Below are positions 36,401 to 44,002 of a stretch of DNA of 64,000 bases, piece after piece. The position numbers and the translations under genes were made by a program. Each line of letters begins with the position of its first letter. The stretch's first letter is position 1. The notes beneath the pieces are model-generated. The model saw only the letters and a program-made list of their open reading frames with translations. It had not been told where the DNA came from and searched no databases. Source of the DNA: Salinispora fenicalii (GTDB taxonomy: Bacteria > Actinomycetota > Actinomycetes > Mycobacteriales > Micromonosporaceae); assembly GCF_000514815.1 (NCBI RefSeq), contig NZ_AZWQ01000016.1, forward strand, positions 58,489 through 122,488. Direction: 5' to 3'.

Positions 36401-39400
36401 GGTCGAGGTCGACATCCGCGCCGTCGAACTCCCAGTACCAGTGCGAGCCGACCCCACCAAGGGCGAAGTCGCTGCTGCGTCCCAGCCAGTACGCCCGCTG
36501 CACGTCGGTCGGTGGGAACGGCTCATGTCGGTGCGCCGGGTCCGGGCGCACCGCCGCCGGGGCGGGGCGGTCGGGCCGACCTCGACGGAGGGTGGCCGCG
36601 AAGTCGCACAACGCCGGTGTGGCGAAGAGCTGCCGTAGGTTGGCGCCGACCAGACCTGCCGTGGCGAGCAGCGACATCGACCGGATGGCGACGAGGCTGT
36701 CCCCACCGGCGGCGAAGAAGGTCTGCCGGCGACCGACCGCGGGCACGCCGAGCAACTCGGCCCAGATCCGGGCGACGTCGCGCTCGATGTCGCCGACCGG
36801 TTCCTCAAGCGTCTCCGGCTCAGCCCGAGCGGCCTCGATGATCCGAGCAACCGCCCGCCGGTCGATCTTGGCGTTGGCCGACAGCGGCAGTTGACCCGTC
36901 GGCACCACCTGTTCGGGCACCATGTACGCGGGCACCTGGCTGGCCAGGAAGTCCCGTAGGTCAGGCGGGTCGACGTCGACGGTGACGGCGGCGGCCAGCC
37001 GCCGTGGCGTGCCGAGGGCCACCACGACCGCCCGGCGCACGGCCGGGTGCCGCTCCAGCGCCACCTCGATCTCACCGAGTTCGATCCGGTGCCCGCGAAT
37101 TTTCACCTGGGCGTCGGCGCGGCCGAGGAACTCCACCGTGCCGTCGGGGTGGTATCGGGCCAGGTCGCCGGTCCGATACCAGCGCACCCCGTCGAGTTCG
37201 ACGAACGTGCGAGCGGTGCGTTCCGGGTCGCCCCGGTAGCCGTGGGCCACCGACCGTCCACCGATCCACAGCTCGCCGGTGACCCAGTCGGGCCGGTCTC
37301 GGCCGGCCCGGTCGGCCACCCGCAGGTGTTGGTTGGCGAGCGGCAGTCCGTACGGCACCGACCGCCAGGTCGGTGGTATCGGTACCGGTACCACCTGGAC
37401 GGTGGAGTGGATGGCGGTCTCCGTGGCGCCGCCGAGCGCCACCAGGGTGGCGGCCGGAGCTTGCGTGGTCAGCCGGCCCGCGAGGTCGAGACCGACCCAG
37501 TCGCCGCCGAGCAGTGCCAGCCGCAGCGGGAGGCGGGTCTGCTCCGCCGGGGGCGCGGCGGACAGCAACATGTCGAGCAACGCGGGAACGGATTGCCAGA
37601 CGGTGACCCCGTGCCGCAGTACCAGCTCCCGCCAGTGCTGCGCGTCGCGTCGGTCCTCCTCGCCGACACAGACCACCGCGCCGCCGACGGACAGCAGGGC
37701 GAAGATGTCGTAGACCGACAGGTCAAAGTCGAGCGAGGAGACGGCGAGCACCCGGTCCGCGGCACCGACCTGGAATCGCTGATTGATGTCATCGATGGTG
37801 TTGACGGCCGCCCGGTGAGTCACCTGCACGCCCTTCGGCTCGCCGGTCGAGCCGGAGGTGAACAGCAGGTAGGCCAGGTCGTCCTCGCGGCCCGTCACGG
37901 GTGCGACCGGCGGGGTCGACCGGTCGTCGACGTCGACGACGCGGATGTCGGCCGGCAGTCCGGGCGGACGCACAGCCGCCACCACATGGCGCACTCCGGC
38001 AACCGTGTGGATCCGGTTGCGTCGGGCGGTGGGCTGGTCGACGCCGACCGGCACGTACGCCCCGCCGGCGCGCAGGACCGCCAGCACCGCCACGACCTGT
38101 CGTGGACCCTTCTCGACGGTGACCGCCACCGAGTCGCCGCGGCGCACACCGTGAGTGACGAGGGCGGCGGCGACCCGGTCGGACCATTCGGCGAGCTCGC
38201 CGTAGGTGAGCAGCCCGTCGGTGTCCCAGAGCAAGGCGGGCCGGTCCGGCTCCGCAGCGGCCCGGGAGAAGACGTCCTCGTGCAGCCGCCGACGGCGTAC
38301 CGCGCGGGCGGTGTCGTTGACCGTCGCGCGTACCTCGCGGGTCTGCGCGGGCAGCAGTTCCGGAGGGTCTCCGGTCCAGTCCGCGTCGTCGCGCAACCAG
38401 CCGAGCATCGTTAGGTACGCCTGGAACATGTGGCCGACCAGGCCACGCGGGAAGAGCCCGTCCACCACGTCCCAGTTCAGATACAGGCCGTGCTCCCGTT
38501 CGGTGACCTGTACGTCGAGCCAGACCTGCGGGGTCTGCGACATTGTCCACCCGGGGGCGCCGAAGCTCTCCCGGACCTGGCCTTCGAAGAGTTCGCCGAG
38601 ACTGAGCGCGCTGGTGAAGACGACCGGGGCGCCGACCGGTTCTTCGCCGCGCCGACGGGTAAGGTCGCGCAGCACGTCCACGCCGGTGTAGCCGGGGTGT
38701 GCCGCGTCGGCGCGCATCCGGTCCTGCACCGCTCGGGCGAAGTCCACGAACGAGTCGCCCGCCGCGGTGTCCACCTCCAGCAACAGCAGGTTGGTGAAGT
38801 CACCGACCAGGTGCGCGACGTCCGGATGCACCGGCTGACGGTCGTAGAGCGGTAGGTTGAGCAGGAAGCGCTCGGTGGCGCTCCACCGGCCCAGCACGTG
38901 GCCGAACGCGGCCAGGAAGAGCACCGGCAGGGTCAGCCCGTACGAACGGGCCCGCCGGCTGAGCTGCTCGACCAGCGCCGGCTCTACCCAGTGGTGGTGT
39001 CGGACGACGCGCTGGCCGCTGACCTGCCGCGGGTCGACGGCCAGCGGCAGCTCGGGCGGTCCGGGCAGCTCGGGGAGCCGGGAGCCCCAGTATTCCCGGT
39101 CGCGCTCCCGTTCGGCGCGACGGCGTTGGTGCAGGGTCGCCAGGTACTCAGGGTAGGTGATTCCGATCGCGGGCAGGGCCGCTTCGGGGTCCCGGTAGAG
39201 CCGGGCCAGGTCGGACATCAGGATACGGAAGCTGTGTGCGTCGGCCACCAGCATCTCGATGTGCACATGGCAGCGGGTAGCGCCGTCGGGTAGCAGGGAG
39301 AGTTGGACGTCGAAGACCTCACCACGGGCGACGTCGAGCCGCCGGTGGGACATCCGGTCCCGCAGACCGAGCAGGTACCGTTCGGCGGAACCGGCGTCAT

Positions 39401-39956
39401 ACCCGCGTAGGTCGTGCACGGTGAGGCCGGTCCAGGGGCTCTCGCCGTGGATCTGCTGCTGTCCGTCATCGTCGAACCGGGCACGCAGCATGTCATGCCG
39501 GCGCACCAACGCGCGGACGGCGTCCCGCAATCGGGTCGGATCCACGTCACGGCCGTCGAACTCGTTGTAGAAGTGCGCGCCGACGCCGCCGAGGGCCTGC
39601 CCGTCACCCCGACCGACCCAGTACGCGTGCTGCATCGGCGCCAGGTCGAACGGAGCATCGCCGTCGACGACGGCGATGCTGTCCGCCTCCGATCCGCTGA
39701 TGTCGGGAGCACGCTCAGCGATGATCTGCCACCAGTCGTCGAGCGTGCGGCCCTCGATCAGTTCCGCGAAACCCACCGACACACCACGCTGGTGCCACTG
39801 CCCGACCAGTCTCATCACACCGATCGAGTCGAGGCCGAGGTGGAGAAGATCGGCACCGTCGGCGATGGCGTCGGGCGGTTCACCGAGGACCGCCGCGATG
39901 TCCTGACGCATGCTGTCACGGCTGAAGGGTCGGGTGTGTTCGGCCTCAACGCCCAA
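33438..39956 (-). CDS. NRPS: ArCP-Cy-A-PCP-Cy-A(Cys)-PCP
   Basis: 2172 residues. The aryl carrier has Ser44 in HLGLDSIGVMRL. Cy1 (about 105-535) has EMLVADAHS, with Glu for the first Asp. A1 (about 555-1040) reads FDLSVYD, VWQSVPA, LGGDW and ATETAIH: compared with Cys domains, Asn, Ser and Trp of the code become Gln, Gly and His. PCP1 Ser is near 1085. Cy2 (about 1130-1570) has canonical DYIVLDALS. A2 (about 1585-2070) matches the cysteine code DLYNLSLIW. PCP2 Ser is near 2114. The TTG start at 39956 has GGGAG seven bases upstream; ATG 39911 is an alternative. It starts the assembly line and passes the chain to the next NRPS. Confidence 0.92.
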   Translation of the reverse strand: MGVEAEHTRPFSRDSMRQDIAAVLGEPPDAIADGADLLHLGLDSIGVMRLVGQWHQRGVSVGFAELIEGRTLDDWWQIIAERAPDISGSEADSIAVVDGDAPFDLAPMQHAYWVGRGDGQALGGVGAHFYNEFDGRDVDPTRLRDAVRALVRRHDMLRARFDDDGQQQIHGESPWTGLTVHDLRGYDAGSAERYLLGLRDRMSHRRLDVARGEVFDVQLSLLPDGATRCHVHIEMLVADAHSFRILMSDLARLYRDPEAALPAIGITYPEYLATLHQRRRAERERDREYWGSRLPELPGPPELPLAVDPRQVSGQRVVRHHHWVEPALVEQLSRRARSYGLTLPVLFLAAFGHVLGRWSATERFLLNLPLYDRQPVHPDVAHLVGDFTNLLLLEVDTAAGDSFVDFARAVQDRMRADAAHPGYTGVDVLRDLTRRRGEEPVGAPVVFTSALSLGELFEGQVRESFGAPGWTMSQTPQVWLDVQVTEREHGLYLNWDVVDGLFPRGLVGHMFQAYLTMLGWLRDDADWTGDPPELLPAQTREVRATVNDTARAVRRRRLHEDVFSRAAAEPDRPALLWDTDGLLTYGELAEWSDRVAAALVTHGVRRGDSVAVTVEKGPRQVVAVLAVLRAGGAYVPVGVDQPTARRNRIHTVAGVRHVVAAVRPPGLPADIRVVDVDDRSTPPVAPVTGREDDLAYLLFTSGSTGEPKGVQVTHRAAVNTIDDINQRFQVGAADRVLAVSSLDFDLSVYDIFALLSVGGAVVCVGEEDRRDAQHWRELVLRHGVTVWQSVPALLDMLLSAAPPAEQTRLPLRLALLGGDWVGLDLAGRLTTQAPAATLVALGGATETAIHSTVQVVPVPIPPTWRSVPYGLPLANQHLRVADRAGRDRPDWVTGELWIGGRSVAHGYRGDPERTARTFVELDGVRWYRTGDLARYHPDGTVEFLGRADAQVKIRGHRIELGEIEVALERHPAVRRAVVVALGTPRRLAAAVTVDVDPPDLRDFLASQVPAYMVPEQVVPTGQLPLSANAKIDRRAVARIIEAARAEPETLEEPVGDIERDVARIWAELLGVPAVGRRQTFFAAGGDSLVAIRSMSLLATAGLVGANLRQLFATPALCDFAATLRRGRPDRPAPAAVRPDPAHRHEPFPPTDVQRAYWLGRSSDFALGGVGSHWYWEFDGADVDLDRLERAVNLLVRRHDMLRAIFDEDGDQRVLPEVGRFHIDVRDGGDEALSGLRAELAHRVPDPGRWPLLKIGGVRYGDGRVRLGFSFDYIVLDALSIVIFFDELTTLYRDLEAELRPVGVGFRDYVLAAPAAEAVAADQRYWRDRLDGLPPAPPLPLAVDPDTVVAPRFRRREDRLDPQQWRRLTERARRHGVTPASVLAAAYAEVLSAWSGRTELTVNFTLFNRRDVHPDVGHILGDFTSLLLVGYRAGAGERWLDVVRRMQEQVWEGMAHDTVSALWVLREMARREGGAVSMPVVFTSALGVTGGMSDMSFPFGELVWGISQTPQVWLDNQVMERDGGLTYNWDSVEELFPAGLLDAMFDAYRDLLCWLSTADWETAGPPLLPVAQRRARAEANDTAGPLPDGLLHTGFFTRAAEAPTAVAVVAADGTEVSYGDLAGRALRLAGALRDHDVRPGDAVAVTLPRGVDQVTAVLGVLAAGALYVPVGLDQPADRRDRIYARADARVVIADADPGTTHPVLAPDTPASPLPAPVAMDPDRLAYAIFTSGSTGEPKGVEITHRAALNTVDDINQRYDVGPADRVLAVSSLDFDLSVYDIFGLLTAGGAVVLVADEDRREARSWAAQGREAGVTLWNSVPALLDMLLVAADADGLPPGLRLVLLSGDWVGLDLPGRLRRHQPEARFVALGGATEAAIWSNACEVGEVPAHWRSVPYGRPLRNQRYRVVDPRGRDCPDWVAGELWIGGAGVAHGYRGDPETTARQFVNTDDGRWYRTGDLGRYWPDGTLEFLGRVDFQVKIRGHRIELGEIEAAAEAHPAVARAVALTVGEGRHRRLALTVVPSAGTAVDTTALVGLLAQRVPSYMVPEQVHAVPTLPLTANGKVDRRALTALLGPDAVEEWEEPPRGDREKLIAELWVEVLDCDQLGRQQSFFALGGDSLLATRLVELLRQRHGVELSLRELFLAPTVAQLADVFDAHRAAVESGDLEEGIL

Positions 39957-40151
39957 TCTGGGTCTCCCATGTCCGACGGAGCTTTGCTTTGCTCCCGCAC
40001 GAGTGTGCCGACGTCAAAATAACAGTGGCGCAGAACCGAGTCCAGGCACGTAGAGTAGAAAGAACAATCTACTTACTATAAGCGTCACACACGCCACTAG
40101 TGTGAGCGGCGATGTGGGCGGCCGGTCGGCCGACGGAAAGGTGGCACCACC
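39957..40151. promoter_or_regulatory. Divergent NRPS/exporter promoter region with two inverted repeats
   Basis: This gap between the NRPS operon and the exporter is one of the most AT-rich stretches of the window. AGTAGA (40054-40059) and TCTACT (40068-40073) form a perfect inverted repeat with an 8-base spacer. TCACAC (40085-40090) and GTGTGA (40100-40105) form a second with a 9-base spacer. TACTAT at 40074-40079 is a possible -10 box between them. Both repeats have the size of operators for dimeric regulators such as TetR or GntR types. Confidence 0.6.
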
Positions 40152-40262
40152 ATGGCGACCGGACTCCCGGCAGAGGGCACCGGCGTGGTCTGGTGGGCAC
40201 CGATCGCCGGCCCCAGTGACGCCACACGCTTCTCCGTCTCGCATTCCGAGAGAGGGATCTGA
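40152..40262 (+). CDS. 36-residue ORF translationally coupled to the exporter gene
   Basis: ATG at 40152 follows GGAAAGG at 40135-40141, and the TGA at 40260-40262 shares its A with the exporter ATG (TGATG). The peptide contains GVVWWAP near residue 11 and RFSVSHSERG near the end. The second segment resembles the xSHS motif of phosphopantetheinyl transferases and the first their N-terminal region, so it could be the remnant of such a gene after an internal deletion. It could equally be a leader ORF that couples exporter translation. Resemblance over so few residues may be chance. Confidence 0.45.
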   Translation: MATGLPAEGTGVVWWAPIAGPSDATRFSVSHSERGI

Positions 40263-41956
40263 TGTCCGACGACACCCGAACACCATCCAGTGCCGAGACC
40301 GGCACGGTGCAGGCGCCCGCGCCGGCACCGCACGACGAATTCGTCCCCCCAGTCACCGGACGTAAGCGCACCCTCGCGCTCGTCGTGGTGCTCACCGGAT
40401 TCGTGCTGGACCTGCTCGACATCACCATCGTCAACATCGCGCTGCCGTCGATCCGCGACGGCATCGACGCGACGGCTGCCACGATGCAGTGGCTGGTGGC
40501 CGGCTACGCCCTCGCATTCGCCTCGATGCTGATCATTTCCGGTCGGCTCGGCGACATCGTCGGCGTCCGTCGGATGTTCCTCATCGGCGTCGCCGGGTTC
40601 ACCCTCACCTCGCTGCTGGCCGGCCTCGCCCAGACCCCCGAACAACTGATCGTCCTACGGTTCGTGCAGGGCGCGATGGGCGCGATCATGGTCCCTCAGG
40701 TCTACACCCTCATCCAGCTCCTCTACGCGCCCAAGGAGCGCGGCCGGGCGTTCGCCGCGATGAGCGCCGCGCTCGCCTTCGGCACGGTGGGCGGCCCGTT
40801 GGTCGGCGCGTTGCTGACCACCGCCGACATCGCCGGGCTCGGCTGGCGGGCGATCTTCTTGGTCAACGTGCCGATCGGGATCGCCGCGTTCATCGCCGCG
40901 CGGGTGCTGCTGCCGGAATCGGAAGCCAATCGCAGGGAACGGCTCGACCTGGTCGGAGCCGTTCTGATCACGCTGGCGGTGCTGCTGCTCGTCTACCCGC
41001 TGGTGCAGGGCCGAGAGCAAAACTGGCCGGTGTGGACATACGCCAGCATGGTCAGCGGCCTGCTGGTCTTCGCGGTGTTCGTCCAGCACCAACGAACCCG
41101 TACCGACTCACCGCTGGTGCCGATGTCGCTGTTCCGACACCGCTCGTTCAACGCGGGTCTGGTGGTGGTCTTCCTCTTCCAGGGCGCGGTGATGTCGTTC
41201 TTCCTGGTCATCACCATCTACCTACAAATCGGGGTGGGATACAGCATCCTCCGGGCCGGTCTGTCCGGCCTCCCCTGGGACATCGCCGTGCCGTTGCTCG
41301 GTTGGCTGTCCGCCCGGGCGATCACGCCCAGAATCGGCCGGACGGGCCTTCAGCTCGGCTTGGTGCTGCTGATCGCAAGCATGTTCTGGTTCATGTGGGT
41401 GATCGCCAGCACCCCGCAGGTGAGCATCTGGCAGCTACTGGTGCCGATGTTCATCGGTGGCGCCGGCATGGGTATGACGTTCCCGCCGCTGATGGGCTAC
41501 TCGCTCGCCGACGTCCCGGGCAACCAGGCCGGATCCGCCTCCGGAGTGGTCAACGCCAATTACCAGATCGGCGTGACCCTCGGCATCGCCGCCTGTGGCA
41601 CGCTGTTCTTCAGCCTGCTGGCCGCGCAAACGCCCCACGCCACCGCCACCGTTGTGCCGGAGCTCCGCGCGGACCTGGTGGCCGTGGGCGTCGCCGACAC
41701 GCAGGCGGTAGAGATCGGTGACCGGTTCCGCGACTGCCTCGAAAGCCAGCTCGGCGGGGCCGATCCGACCCTGCCGCCAGCGGGCTGCGACAGCGCTGGG
41801 CTGGCCGCGGGCAGCGGTACCACCGCGGTGATCGAGCAGCGGTCGGTCGAGGCGAGCCAGATCGGCTTCCAACGGGCCATGGTGGGCACGCTCTGGTACA
41901 GCGTGATCAGCTTCGTGCTGGCGCTGGTGGGCAGCTTCCTGCTACCCCGCCGTTGA
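40262..41956 (+). CDS. DHA2-family (14-TM) MFS drug exporter
   Basis: 564 residues with many hydrophobic helices, starting around residue 37. Visible motifs are LDLLDITIVNIALPSI in helix 1, motif A GRLGDIVGVRRMF after helix 2, and the GTVGGPLVGALL antiporter motif C in helix 5. This is the EmrB/QacA layout of proton-driven multidrug exporters. A periplasmic-side loop with two Cys lies near the C-terminus (residues about 490-520). The gene diverges from the NRPS operon, suggesting export of or self-resistance to the product. A strong hairpin follows. Confidence 0.92.
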   Translation: MSDDTRTPSSAETGTVQAPAPAPHDEFVPPVTGRKRTLALVVVLTGFVLDLLDITIVNIALPSIRDGIDATAATMQWLVAGYALAFASMLIISGRLGDIVGVRRMFLIGVAGFTLTSLLAGLAQTPEQLIVLRFVQGAMGAIMVPQVYTLIQLLYAPKERGRAFAAMSAALAFGTVGGPLVGALLTTADIAGLGWRAIFLVNVPIGIAAFIAARVLLPESEANRRERLDLVGAVLITLAVLLLVYPLVQGREQNWPVWTYASMVSGLLVFAVFVQHQRTRTDSPLVPMSLFRHRSFNAGLVVVFLFQGAVMSFFLVITIYLQIGVGYSILRAGLSGLPWDIAVPLLGWLSARAITPRIGRTGLQLGLVLLIASMFWFMWVIASTPQVSIWQLLVPMFIGGAGMGMTFPPLMGYSLADVPGNQAGSASGVVNANYQIGVTLGIAACGTLFFSLLAAQTPHATATVVPELRADLVAVGVADTQAVEIGDRFRDCLESQLGGADPTLPPAGCDSAGLAAGSGTTAVIEQRSVEASQIGFQRAMVGTLWYSVISFVLALVGSFLLPRR

Positions 41957-41976
41957 ATCCGTCCCGGAACGCCGCA

Positions 41977-42010
41977 CGGTCTCGGTCCCGCTCTGGTGGG
42001 ACCGAGACCG
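41977..42010. terminator. Bidirectional hairpin terminator
   Basis: A perfect 13-base inverted repeat, CGGTCTCGGTCCC (41977-41989) and GGGACCGAGACCG (41998-42010), with an 8-base loop. It lies 20 bases after the exporter stop and 20 bases before the stop of the converging VOC gene, so it can end both transcripts. No U-run follows, as is common in actinomycetes. Confidence 0.8.
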
Positions 42011-42029
42011 CAATCGGAACGAGTGGACG

Positions 42030-42452
42030 TCAGCCGAGGCTGGTCCGGTAGGTCGCGAAGGTCCACACGTGCCCCTGCGGGTCACGGCAGGTGAACTCGT
42101 ACGAGTCGTGCGGCTTCGCCTCCGGTTCGAGCAGGATCTCCGCGCCGGCGGCCACCGCCTTACGATGAAGTTCGTTCACCTCCGTGTCGGTTTCCCGACG
42201 GACGAAGGTGCCAGCCGACGCGGCGCCGAGCGCCAACGGCTCGCCGATACGCAGGGTCGAATTGGCGCCATTGATCATAATCAGACTGTGCTCGCCGACC
42301 TGAAGCTCAGCATGGTAGACGTTGCCCTGACCGTCGTCGAAGACGGCCAGCTTGGTGAAACCGAACGTGCCGGTCAGCCACTCGATGGCCTCCGCCGGGT
42401 TTTCGTAGGCGAGGTACGGGGCGACGGTGGGCGCGACGGAGGCATCGGCCAT
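42030..42452 (-). CDS. VOC-superfamily protein (PhnB/bleomycin-resistance-like)
   Basis: 140 residues. It begins PYLAYENPAEAIEWL, typical of PhnB-like VOC proteins in which a protein pair of beta-alpha-beta units binds a small molecule. It ends CRDPQGHVWTFATY. A ribosome site GAGGAGAG precedes ATG 42452. It is convergent with the exporter gene. Members act as drug-binding resistance proteins or dioxygenase-fold enzymes; metal ligands are not obvious here. A product-sequestration role is possible but only inferred. Confidence 0.75.
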   Translation of the reverse strand: MADASVAPTVAPYLAYENPAEAIEWLTGTFGFTKLAVFDDGQGNVYHAELQVGEHSLIMINGANSTLRIGEPLALGAASAGTFVRRETDTEVNELHRKAVAAGAEILLEPEAKPHDSYEFTCRDPQGHVWTFATYRTSLG

Positions 42453-42681
42453 GGGACTCTCCTCGGACTCGGTACTACGGATTGACGTAGGACGAAACTA
42501 CTCTATGCGTCCGTCGTGGCCTCTCCGACACGATGCAAGAAACAAATCACCGCTGTCAGGTCTTCGGGCCGTCCGGCCGACGCCCTGGTGGCGCACCGTC
42601 TCAGACTGGTTTTCGCCGGACACTTGCCACAAGCGACACCACATCCTACCGGGATACCGCACGATCCCGGTGAATGCGGCA

Positions 42682-43890
42682 TCAGCGTGCCGCCACCACG
42701 AGAGGCAGATGGTCGTACGACCGGAGGCTGGCGTGCCGACGCCGAACCGCCGGCGCGGCGGGCCCGAGCACGGCGACCCGGCCGACCAGACGCTCGAAGA
42801 CGACCACCGCCATCAGCCGAGCCAGGGCGGTGCCGACGCAGTGGTGCAGCCCGCCGCCGAACCCGAGGTGTGGGTTGGGATCGCGACCGACGTCCAGCCG
42901 CTCCGCGTCGGCGAAGACCTTCTCGTCCCGGTTGGCAGCCCCGAGCAGCAGCAGCACTGTCCGGCCCGCGCGGATCTTCTGCCCCGCCACCTCGACCGGC
43001 TTCCGAGCCACCCGGATGACGTTCTGGATCGGCGCGTCGTACCGCAGAAACTCCTCCACGGCTGAGGGCACCAGCGCGGGGTCGGCCCGCAGCCGACCAA
43101 GTTGCTCCGGGTGGTTGAGCAGGGCGGCGACACCGTTGGACACCAAGCCCATGGTGGTCTCGAAGCCGGCGTGGAACAGAAAGAGCATGTTGTCCACGAA
43201 GTCGGCCACCGCCAGCCGGTCCGACGCGGACTCCTCCCAGTACATCTCGGCCAGGGTAGGGCCACCCGGGCTGACACGGCGGGTGGCGAGCAGGTCCCCG
43301 AAGTAGTCGTGTAGCCAGGGCAGCGCGGTGTTGATGTCGGCCAGATCCGCCGGGCTGAGATTGGCCGCGTCGAACACCTTCGCCAGGGCGGTGACCCGGG
43401 TCAGCACCGCGGGACGGTCGCCGGTCGGGATGCCGATCAGGTCACACACCACACCGACCGGCAACGGCACAGCCAACTCGGTCACCACATCGAGCCGCCC
43501 CCGGTCGAGGGCGGGCTCAAGCAACGCATCCGTCGCAGCGGCGATACGGTCGTGTAGCCGACGCACCACCGGTGTGCCCAGGGCCTGACCGATGAACCGG
43601 CGGAGCCGAGTGTGCTCCGGCGGGGTCCGGGTGAGCACGATCCGGTGGAGAAAGTCGACGCCCGGGCTGTCGCCCAGGGTCAGTCGGGTGTACTCCGCCG
43701 GCATCCGGCTCTCCAGCCGACCGTCACGCAGCAGGGCCGACACCGCGCCGTGGCCGGTGACCAGCCACTGGCCGAGCTCCGCACGGGTCAGGGGCCCTCG
43801 CGCACGCAGTTCGGCGTAGGCCGGATACGGGTCGTCCTTGGTCGCCAGGAACGCCGCGGACAGATGGGGGCGCGCGGTGTTGGCTCGCAT
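42682..43890 (-). CDS. Cytochrome P450
   Basis: A 402-residue bacterial class I P450. The I-helix oxygen-activation motif is HAGFETT, the K-helix ExxR is EEFLRYDAP, and the heme-binding loop is FGGGLHHCVG with Cys near residue 351. It starts at ATG 43890. About 230 bases without a clear gene separate it from the VOC gene downstream; that gap has an AT-rich segment near 42480-42510 and is probably the VOC promoter. Likely hydroxylation, epoxidation or ring coupling in the product. The electron donor may be the CxxHxxC ferredoxin at 6.1 kb. Confidence 0.92.
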   Translation of the reverse strand: MRANTARPHLSAAFLATKDDPYPAYAELRARGPLTRAELGQWLVTGHGAVSALLRDGRLESRMPAEYTRLTLGDSPGVDFLHRIVLTRTPPEHTRLRRFIGQALGTPVVRRLHDRIAAATDALLEPALDRGRLDVVTELAVPLPVGVVCDLIGIPTGDRPAVLTRVTALAKVFDAANLSPADLADINTALPWLHDYFGDLLATRRVSPGGPTLAEMYWEESASDRLAVADFVDNMLFLFHAGFETTMGLVSNGVAALLNHPEQLGRLRADPALVPSAVEEFLRYDAPIQNVIRVARKPVEVAGQKIRAGRTVLLLLGAANRDEKVFADAERLDVGRDPNPHLGFGGGLHHCVGTALARLMAVVVFERLVGRVAVLGPAAPAVRRRHASLRSYDHLPLVVAAR

Positions 43891-43988
43891 GAGAAGACTA
43901 TCCGCGAGTCAAACCCGAACAGCAAGACCCTACATACGGTCACACGCAACACGCTCAAGGGAGAATGTCGACACCCGTCGGGTCCCGC

Positions 43989-43994
43989 TATAGG
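43989..43994 (+). promoter_or_regulatory. Probable -10 box of a leaderless condensation-protein gene
   Basis: TATAGG at 43989-43994 is followed by eight bases and then the GTG start at 44003. No ribosome site precedes the start. The spacing places transcription initiation at or beside the first base of the start codon, so the mRNA is probably leaderless. Confidence 0.55.
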
Positions 43995-44002
43995 CTCGCC
44001 CT

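Noticed and set aside
39957..40151. AT-rich divergent region considered for Fur or Zur boxes
   Set aside because: The inverted repeats present do not match the known consensus patterns I recall for those regulators.
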